A stretch of DNA of 5,435 nt from Pseudomonadota bacterium (GTDB lineage Bacteria; Desulfobacterota; Desulfovibrionia; Desulfovibrionales; Desulfovibrionaceae): positions 1 through 5,435 of the forward strand of contig JAEYDL010000029.1 in NCBI GenBank assembly GCA_023403845.1. The letters run 5' to 3'. The translations under genes were made by a program, and so were the position numbers. Shown piece after piece: positions 1 through 5,435 of the stretch. How positions within the stretch are numbered: position 1 is the first letter of the stretch; every line of letters starts with the position of its first letter. The notes under the pieces are model-generated. The model saw only the letters and a program-made list of their open reading frames with translations. It searched no databases and was not told the origin of the DNA.

Positions 1-1551
<1,551 letters not shown>

Positions 1552-1623
1552 TCGCCTTATCCGGCAGAAATCTGGCGGATACGTCGCCCCCGGCGCTCCC
1601 CAGACCTCCTTCCGACCTTCCCC

Positions 1624-1646
1624 GCCCCGGCAGAGGCCGGGGCTTT
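1624..1646 (+). terminator. Rho-independent terminator of the sigma-54 activator gene
   Basis: A perfect 8-bp GC stem (GCCCCGGC at 1624-1631, GCCGGGGC at 1636-1643) closes on the tetraloop AGAG and is followed by TTT. It begins 73 bases after the activator's stop codon and is oriented to end its transcript. The T run is short, which lowers certainty, but the stem is strong. Confidence 0.65.
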
Positions 1647-1724
1647 CACCCCGCAGCCCGGAAGCGAAGGCCCTCTCCTTGCCCGGCCATGCGGGACTGG
1701 ATAATCACCCGCTTCATGGAACTG

Positions 1725-1757
1725 AAAAGCCGGCGCTCGCGTCATCGCAGGTGCCGG
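1725..1757 (-). terminator. Possible terminator of the MocR-type gene (minus strand)
   Basis: On the minus strand, CCGGC (1757-1753) pairs with GCCGG (1734-1730). An inner GCG/CGC stem lies around a four-base loop, with mismatches between the two stems. The structure is followed by TTTT (complement of AAAA at 1725-1728). It lies about 87 bases past the MocR stop codon. The imperfect stem makes this tentative. Confidence 0.35.
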
Positions 1758-1843
1758 ATTCCGTCGGAATCGAAAGTCATGTCGACGTGGAGAGCCGCTT
1801 TCCTGAAGTCCTGATCCAATGTCGCAGGCGCAAGATACGTACC

Positions 1844-3265
1844 TCAGACGCTTTCCTTTTCATCGTCGGGCAAAGCTCCGAGCTTCAGAAGTTCCGTTTT
1901 TAAACTATCAAATCCAAGCGCCAGAGCGTCCATGCTTTCCACTGTGGACAAGGCTACCCTGATATACTGCCTTTCATCCGTTACGCCGCTCGCAAAACGA
2001 AAAGAGTGAAAGATCTGGACGCCGCAAAGACGAAGACGGTTTTCAAAATCCTCTCCACGATGCTGGCCTTTCAACGGCAGCCAGCGAAAGAAGCTGAACG
2101 GGTGCTGCCAGGGCAAGGCCGGCGTAAAATATTTTTCATACAGCGCATTTGCCTGTTCAGCCAATATCTTTTTGGTCTTCATGATTTCATCGGCTTTCCC
2201 GTTCTTCAAGAGTTCGGTAACAATCTCGGCAGTCAGCGACGACGTTTTGACATTGGCGTTATACATGGCCCGCAGCAAGGGTGATCGCAGCTGTTCTCCA
2301 AAGGAGACGTACGCTATGCGCAGTCCGGAAGAGAGAGATTTTGAGGTGGGGCATATATAGATGCTCTGTTCCGGCATGAGGCGGGTCAGCGGCCCCTCAT
2401 ATTCAGGGACGACGCCTGCGGTCAGGAAGCCATGCGTGTCGTCCTCCAGAAGAAGCAGATCATATTTCCGCATTATCCTTGCCAGACGTCGTTTGCGATC
2501 TTCGGAAACGACACATGTCGTTGGATTGCAGCATGACGGCATCAAAAAAAGGCCGCGGATGCTCTTTTGACGGCATCTGGCTTCAAGAACATCAGGGAGC
2601 ATGCCTTCTTCATCGGAAGGTATGGGCACAAGGTGCAGGCCATACAGCTTGGCAAGTTCCACAAAGTTTGGAAACGTGTAGGCGTCGACAGCTATGCGAT
2701 CCCCTTCCTTGAAAAAGGCCAGAAGCGAAAGAGCCAGAGCGTTGGAAGCGCCCGACACGATGGCGGTGTGCTCCGCGTCCGTCTCGAGGCCAAGCTTTTT
2801 CATCCAGGCGATGCCCGCAGCTTTATGGTGAGGCATGCCCGAAGGATGCTTATAGTCCAGAAGCTGTGAGAAATACTTTTTTTGAGCGACGGAACGAACG
2901 GTTTCCTGAAGCAGGGCATTGCATTGCTCGAAAGAGGCGACGAACGCCAGATCGATGCACCGTCCCTGACTGTCTGCCGAAATGGTGACGGAACGCGCCG
3001 CATGAGGAGAAACGAAAGTTCCGCTTCCTGTCACGGCGTAAACAAGCCCTTTCATTTCGCACAGCTTGTAGCTGCGCGTCACCGTTGTGAAGTTGATTCC
3101 CAAAAAGTCGGCCAGTTCCCGCTGTGCGGGGAGCCTCATCCCCGGTCTCAGCAGCCCGGTCCGGATATCGTTCTCCAGCTGTTCCGACAAGGACAGATAA
3201 ACCGGGCGCTTCAAAAACGCGCTATCCGGCCTCCATGACAGGGGATAATCGGCAGAGGAAGACAT
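1844..3265 (-). CDS. MocR/GabR-family transcriptional regulator (GntR winged helix fused to aminotransferase-like domain)
   Basis: MocR regulators bind DNA through a GntR winged helix and sense an amino acid or amine through a fold-type I aminotransferase domain that holds pyridoxal phosphate (PLP). Residues are numbered from the upstream ATG at 3292. The winged helix spans about 29-97, including LPAQRELADFLGINFTTVTRSY (starting at 54, recognition region). The aminotransferase-like domain spans about 112-465. Its PLP pocket looks intact: NP at 256-257, acidic EDD at 283-285, Schiff-base lysine K318 in TSKSLSSGLRIAY, and carboxylate-type arginine R445 in YIRVALST. The usual EDDY tyrosine is replaced by T286. 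I chose the ATG at 3265 (473 aa): it has GGAGA six bases upstream, whereas the ATG at 3292 has no ribosome binding site and lies at or upstream of the predicted transcription start. It is divergent from azlC with a short shared promoter region, so azlCD is the natural target. Local GC is lower than in the flanking genes. Family call is firm; effector is unknown. Confidence 0.93.
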   Translation of the reverse strand: MSSSADYPLSWRPDSAFLKRPVYLSLSEQLENDIRTGLLRPGMRLPAQRELADFLGINFTTVTRSYKLCEMKGLVYAVTGSGTFVSPHAARSVTISADSQGRCIDLAFVASFEQCNALLQETVRSVAQKKYFSQLLDYKHPSGMPHHKAAGIAWMKKLGLETDAEHTAIVSGASNALALSLLAFFKEGDRIAVDAYTFPNFVELAKLYGLHLVPIPSDEEGMLPDVLEARCRQKSIRGLFLMPSCCNPTTCVVSEDRKRRLARIMRKYDLLLLEDDTHGFLTAGVVPEYEGPLTRLMPEQSIYICPTSKSLSSGLRIAYVSFGEQLRSPLLRAMYNANVKTSSLTAEIVTELLKNGKADEIMKTKKILAEQANALYEKYFTPALPWQHPFSFFRWLPLKGQHRGEDFENRLRLCGVQIFHSFRFASGVTDERQYIRVALSTVESMDALALGFDSLKTELLKLGALPDDEKESV

Positions 3266-3270
3266 GTTGC

Positions 3271-3275
3271 TCTCC
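3271..3275 (-). promoter_or_regulatory. Ribosome binding site that fixes the MocR start
   Basis: The minus strand reads GGAGA here, ending about five or six bases before the ATG at 3265. The alternative ATG at 3292 is preceded only by AT-rich sequence without a Shine-Dalgarno match. This decides the start in favour of 3265 and removes nine N-terminal residues from the longest frame. Confidence 0.7.
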
Positions 3276-3289
3276 AAGGAAATGTAATA

Positions 3290-3331
3290 CATACAATTTT
3301 AATATTGAATTATATGAATTTCAAGCATACA
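3290..3331 (+). promoter_or_regulatory. Candidate MocR operator: two CATACA direct repeats
   Basis: CATACA occurs at 3290-3295 and again at 3326-3331, same orientation, 36 bases start to start (30-base gap). One copy sits just downstream of the MocR -10 box, the other on the putative azlC -10 box. Between them lies an inverted pair TTGAA-N10-TTCAA (3305-3324). GabR of Bacillus is known to bind two widely spaced six-base direct repeats, so the geometry resembles a MocR site, but the spacing is not identical. The hexamer also occurs by chance inside the MocR coding region (around 2139 and 2643), so this is suggestive only. Confidence 0.35.
3296..3324 (-). promoter_or_regulatory. Sigma-70-type promoter of the MocR-type gene
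   Basis: On the minus strand, TTGAAA (3324-3319) matches the -35 consensus in five of six positions. It is followed by a 17-base spacer and TAAAAT (3301-3296), which matches the -10 consensus in five of six. Transcription would start near 3289, giving a leader of roughly 24 bases to the ATG at 3265. This excludes use of the ATG at 3292. Confidence 0.6.
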
Positions 3332-3333
3332 GA
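3305..3333 (+). promoter_or_regulatory. azlC: Candidate azlCD promoter, overlapping the divergent MocR promoter
   Basis: On the plus strand, TTGAAT (3305-3310) is followed by a 17-base spacer and TACAGA (3328-3333). The -35 match is fair (TTGA); the -10 match is poor (three of six). A weak core promoter would suit a gene that needs its activator, as GabR-type regulators activate the divergent target. No better candidate was seen between 3293 and 3406. Confidence 0.3.
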
Positions 3334-3406
3334 TGGGATTGTCGGAAAAGGTGCGGCAACCCCTGCCGTATTCCTCAACTCATGAAATTCGTTCAGGATC
3401 TATTTT

Positions 3407-4120
3407 ATGAACACCAGACGGCTTATGTTGATGAAGGCCTTGCGCGCGGCCTTTCCGCATACCATCCCCATCTTTGCCGGATTTTGGTTTCTGGGACTGA
3501 CGTACGGCATTTATATGAACGTTTCGGGGTTCAGCTTCTGGTATCCCATGCTGATCAGCGTGACGGTGTTTGCGGGTTCCATCGAGTTTATTGCTGTAAA
3601 CATGCTGGCAGGCGCATTTGATCCCGTACAGGCGCTGCTCATTACGCTCATGGTCAATGCCCGCCATCTGTTTTACGGAATCTCCATGCTGGACAGATTC
3701 AAGGGCATGGGGCTGAAGAAAATCTATCTTATCTTCGGCATGTGCGATGAAACCTTTTCCATCAACTATACGGCCCGAATACCAGACGACGTCGATCGGG
3801 GATGGTTCATGTTTTTTGTAACCTTGCTCAATCATTTCTACTGGTTTTTCGGCGCGACTCTTGGCGGCATCTTCGGTTCGCTTATCCAGTTCGATACGAC
3901 AGGTCTGAATTTCGTCATGACGGCCATGTTCGTGGTCATCTTCACGGAGCAATGGCTTAAGGAAGATCGGCATGGCGGGGCCATCGTGGGGACTGGCGCA
4001 TGCGTACTCTGCCTCCTCGTCTTCGGACCAGATCGCTTTATCATTCCATCCATGCTTGCCATGCTTTTCATCCTGACCGCCTTGCGATCCTCTTTTGAAA
4101 AAGGAAAACTTTCGGCATGA
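3407..4120 (+). CDS. azlC: AzlC family branched-chain amino acid exporter, large subunit (YgaZ-like)
   Basis: AzlC/YgaZ proteins form the large inner-membrane subunit of the LIV-E exporters, which pump out valine, leucine, isoleucine and sometimes methionine or toxic analogues with a small AzlD/YgaH partner. The 237-residue length is normal for the family. Hydrophobic membrane segments are visible at roughly 18-38, 46-70, 73-92, 134-161, 165-183, 190-208 and 211-227. The family signature VNARHLFYG is present at 83-91, and GxxxxEFIAV-type sequence (GSIEFIAV) at 57-64. The start is the ATG preceded by AGGA (3395-3398) at an eight-base spacing. ATGs at codons 7 and 9 are less well placed. The stop overlaps the start of azlD by four bases (ATGA), so the two are translationally coupled. 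The divergent MocR-type gene is the likely regulator. Substrate specificity cannot be read from the sequence. Confidence 0.94.
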   Translation: MNTRRLMLMKALRAAFPHTIPIFAGFWFLGLTYGIYMNVSGFSFWYPMLISVTVFAGSIEFIAVNMLAGAFDPVQALLITLMVNARHLFYGISMLDRFKGMGLKKIYLIFGMCDETFSINYTARIPDDVDRGWFMFFVTLLNHFYWFFGATLGGIFGSLIQFDTTGLNFVMTAMFVVIFTEQWLKEDRHGGAIVGTGACVLCLLVFGPDRFIIPSMLAMLFILTALRSSFEKGKLSA

Positions 4121-4443
4121 CGTTGACGCAACAGATCATCACCATATCCATGGTTGTTTTGGGCACCGTTTTGACCCGGTTCCTTCCATTTATTCTCTTT
4201 TCCGGAGGGAAAAAGACTCCCCGGTATATACGATATATCGGGAGTGTGTTGCCTTCAGCCGTATTCGGCCTGCTGGTCGTCTACAGTCTGAAAGATACCA
4301 ATGTACTGACCGGCAACCACGGCATGCCTGAATTTTTATCATGCCTTCTCGTCATCGTGATTCATATCTGGAAACGGCAAATGCTGCTGTCGATCGCCGG
4401 GGGTACGATAGTCTACATGCTGCTCGTACAGTATGTTTTCTAG
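4117..4443 (+). CDS. azlD: AzlD family branched-chain amino acid exporter, small subunit (YgaH-like)
   Basis: This is the small membrane partner of AzlC; both are required for export in characterised YgaZH/AzlCD pairs. The 108-residue length is typical. Four hydrophobic segments are seen at about 6-28, 41-58, 71-86 and 88-106. Family hallmarks are TRFLPF (20-25), LPSAVFGLLVVYSLKD (45-60) and the C-terminal HIWKRQMLLSIAGGT stretch (83-97). Its ATG overlaps the azlC stop. A Shine-Dalgarno-like AAGGA lies at 4101-4105 inside the end of azlC, a little far (11 bases), so coupling probably matters. It is the last gene of the azlCD operon, as a weak terminator follows within about 35 bases. Confidence 0.93.
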   Translation: MTLTQQIITISMVVLGTVLTRFLPFILFSGGKKTPRYIRYIGSVLPSAVFGLLVVYSLKDTNVLTGNHGMPEFLSCLLVIVIHIWKRQMLLSIAGGTIVYMLLVQYVF

Positions 4444-4477
4444 GCCCGCCCGGCGTCCGCCGCCGTATTCCGTCGCC

Positions 4478-4498
4478 GCGCAAGCTTGTGCTCTTTTT
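4478..4498 (+). terminator. Probable terminator after azlCD
   Basis: A 5-bp stem (GCGCA at 4478-4482, TGTGC at 4487-4491, one G-U pair) closes on AGCT and is followed by TCTTTTT, with five T at 4494-4498. It lies 35 bases after the azlD stop. The stem is short, but the T run and position fit an intrinsic terminator. Confidence 0.45.
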
Positions 4499-4924
4499 CC
4501 AAAATGAATTTCCCCGGATTTTCCCGACAGGCGCGGCCCTGTCTCCGGCCAGCGCGTCCCGTCTGTCTTTTCAGGAACAGGAATTACTTTCTTTTTGATA
4601 AACACTCCATTGAAATGCTTGCAGTTCTCAGAAAAGCTCGTATTATGGATTCCCACAGCAGGAGAAAATCCGCCCGCGCGTTCCAGAGACGCGACGAACG
4701 GCTTTCGCCTTTGCCCGGGGCATGTTCCGGGGATGACGATTTCCGGGTTCAATGGTTGACCGCTCAGAGAACCGGACGTCGAACCATCCGGGCGATGCCG
4801 CGCCCCTGACGAAAAACGGCCCCGTCGTCCTTCCCGTTCGGAAGCCCCGGCGACGGCATGCGGCGCAAACGAGGCCGCGAGGACGGTTTCCCGCGGCTCC
4901 TCTCACTTTCCAAGGAGATTCATC
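4499..4924. other. Gene-poor intergenic region upstream of the iron-sulfur oxidoreductase
   Basis: I see no convincing gene here. The open frames that cross it are low-complexity Arg/Pro/Ser-rich translations without family features or a good ribosome binding site. A TATTAT at 4641-4646 could be a -10 box (with weak TTGCAG at 4619-4624, 16-base spacer), which would give a leader of about 270 bases. Two hairpins lie in that leader: a two-tier one at 4822-4856 (CCGTCG/CGACGG outside, CTTCC/GGAAG inside) and a GC-only one at 4874-4897 (GCCGCG/CGCGGC with a 12-base loop). No known riboswitch or tRNA pattern is recognised. Confidence 0.5.
4912..4917 (+). promoter_or_regulatory. Ribosome binding site of the iron-sulfur oxidoreductase gene
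   Basis: AAGGAG sits seven bases before the ATG at 4925. This near-perfect Shine-Dalgarno fixes the start of the truncated right-hand gene and rejects the overlapping frame that begins at 4752. Confidence 0.8.
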
Positions 4925-5435
4925 ATGGCTCACATCTATTATGGCGTGTGGGACAACGTCGTATACGACAACCGCGCCGCCGGCGAAGGCGGTTCCGCGC
5001 CGGAAGGCCTGCCCATTGAGCAGTTCGGGCAGTTCAACAGCGGCAATCCCATGCTGTCCTTCGTGGGCGACAGAGGCTTCATGATCCTGTCCCCCCGCGC
5101 CAACATCGCGCATGTCCTGTGGAAGCATCATGCCCGCATCGCGCAGGAGTCCTGCGGCAAGTGCACGCCCTGCCGCGCCGGTTCCCGTCTGCTGCTCGCC
5201 GCGCTGGAAAAGGCGCGCCGGGGCCGCGGCAACGAGGTCGACTGGCGTCAGGTCCGCGAAATCGCGGAACAGATGCACGAGACGGCCCTGTGCGGCATCG
5301 GCAAGACCGGCCCCGTGGCCCTCATCGCCGCGCTGACCCACTTCTCCGACCTGCTGGTAAACGCTCCCGACTCCGCCCATCTGGAATTCGACGATTTCTC
5401 CACGGTCACCAGTCGCTGCATCGAAGCCTGTCCGG
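4925..5435 (+). CDS. Iron-sulfur oxidoreductase with NuoF-type 4Fe-4S domain, possibly continuing into a GltD-like flavoprotein (3' truncated)
   Basis: The window holds the first 170 codons. Residues 75-86 read ESCGKCTPCRAG, the hallmark cluster-binding motif of the NuoF/HoxF/HndC C-terminal domain (C77, C80, C83). The fourth ligand is C123 in TALCGIG, at the usual distance. In complex I this domain carries cluster N3, which takes electrons from FMN. The FMN- and NADH-binding part that precedes it in NuoF is absent: only about 70 residues (MAHIYYGVWDNVVYDN and on) come before the motif, so this is not an ordinary NuoF. At 164-170 the frame reads RCIEACP, like the second half of the ferredoxin motif at the front of GltD/NfnB/SfrB-type NAD(P)H flavoproteins. 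I infer a fused Fe-S/flavin electron-transfer protein, to be confirmed by the missing 3' part. The ATG has an excellent ribosome binding site. The sequence is GC-rich, unlike azlCD to its left, and no operon partner is visible. Confidence 0.85.
   Translation, partial: MAHIYYGVWDNVVYDNRAAGEGGSAPEGLPIEQFGQFNSGNPMLSFVGDRGFMILSPRANIAHVLWKHHARIAQESCGKCTPCRAGSRLLLAALEKARRGRGNEVDWRQVREIAEQMHETALCGIGKTGPVALIAALTHFSDLLVNAPDSAHLEFDDFSTVTSRCIEACP

Noticed and set aside
1757..1771. Small palindrome GATTCC-GTC-GGAATC
   Set aside because: The stem is only six base pairs and has no T run on either strand. It is too weak to call as terminator or operator.
3266..3292. ATG at 3292 as the MocR start
   Set aside because: It has no Shine-Dalgarno and lies at or before the predicted transcription start. 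The ATG at 3265 has GGAGA at good spacing.
4700..4714. Possible sigma-54 (-24/-12) promoter upstream of the iron-sulfur gene
   Set aside because: The GG and TTGC elements are one base out of register and the rest of the -24 box does not match. No acceptable GG-N10-GC site was found in the intergenic regions by eye.
4486..5084. Plus-strand frames at 4486-4809 and 4752-5084 in the intergenic region
   Set aside because: Both are Arg/Pro/Ser-rich without family features. The second overlaps the well-supported gene at 4925 in another frame.
4643..5380. Minus-strand frame of 245 codons over the right-hand gene
   Set aside because: It is antisense to the clear cysteine-motif protein starting at 4925. 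Its translation is low-complexity and shows no recognisable family features.

Overview
The window looks like a piece of chromosome from a GC-rich anaerobe. The best guess is a Desulfovibrio/Bilophila-type sulfidogen (Desulfovibrionaceae). This rests on gene style (a PAS/sigma-54 activator and a NuoF-type iron-sulfur oxidoreductase beside amino-acid transport genes) and on base composition. It is an inference, because no rRNA or other marker gene is present.

Layout, left to right. (1) Bases 1-1551, plus strand: a PAS-containing sigma-54 activator (enhancer-binding protein). Its reading frame is open to the left edge of the window and runs through an (AG)17.5 dinucleotide tract, so the true start is probably outside the window. 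A perfect GC hairpin followed by TTT lies about 70 bases after its stop. (2) Bases 1844-3265, minus strand: a MocR/GabR-type regulator, with a GntR winged helix fused to an aminotransferase-like domain. (3) Bases 3266-3406: a short AT-rich divergent control region. It holds a good sigma-70-type promoter for the MocR gene, a weaker candidate for the opposite direction, and a pair of CATACA direct repeats that could be the operator. (4) Bases 3407-4443, plus strand: azlC and azlD, overlapping by ATGA, encoding a two-subunit branched-chain amino acid exporter. A weak terminator follows. (5) Bases 4444-4924: about 480 bases with no convincing gene. (6) Bases 4925-5435, plus strand: the N-terminal 170 codons of an iron-sulfur oxidoreductase carrying the NuoF-type 4Fe-4S motif and running into a second, ferredoxin-like cysteine motif. 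It is cut by the window edge.

The centre (MocR regulator plus azlCD) reads as one functional unit: a regulator with a PLP-binding, amino-acid-sensing domain divergently paired with an amino acid exporter. This block is visibly less GC-rich than its flanks, so it may have been acquired or moved as a cassette. The sigma-54 activator and the iron-sulfur oxidoreductase have no obvious link to it or to each other. The two most unusual items are the long dinucleotide tract inside the activator frame (possible phase variation, or an assembly edge effect) and the MocR-azlCD pairing with its direct-repeat operator candidate.
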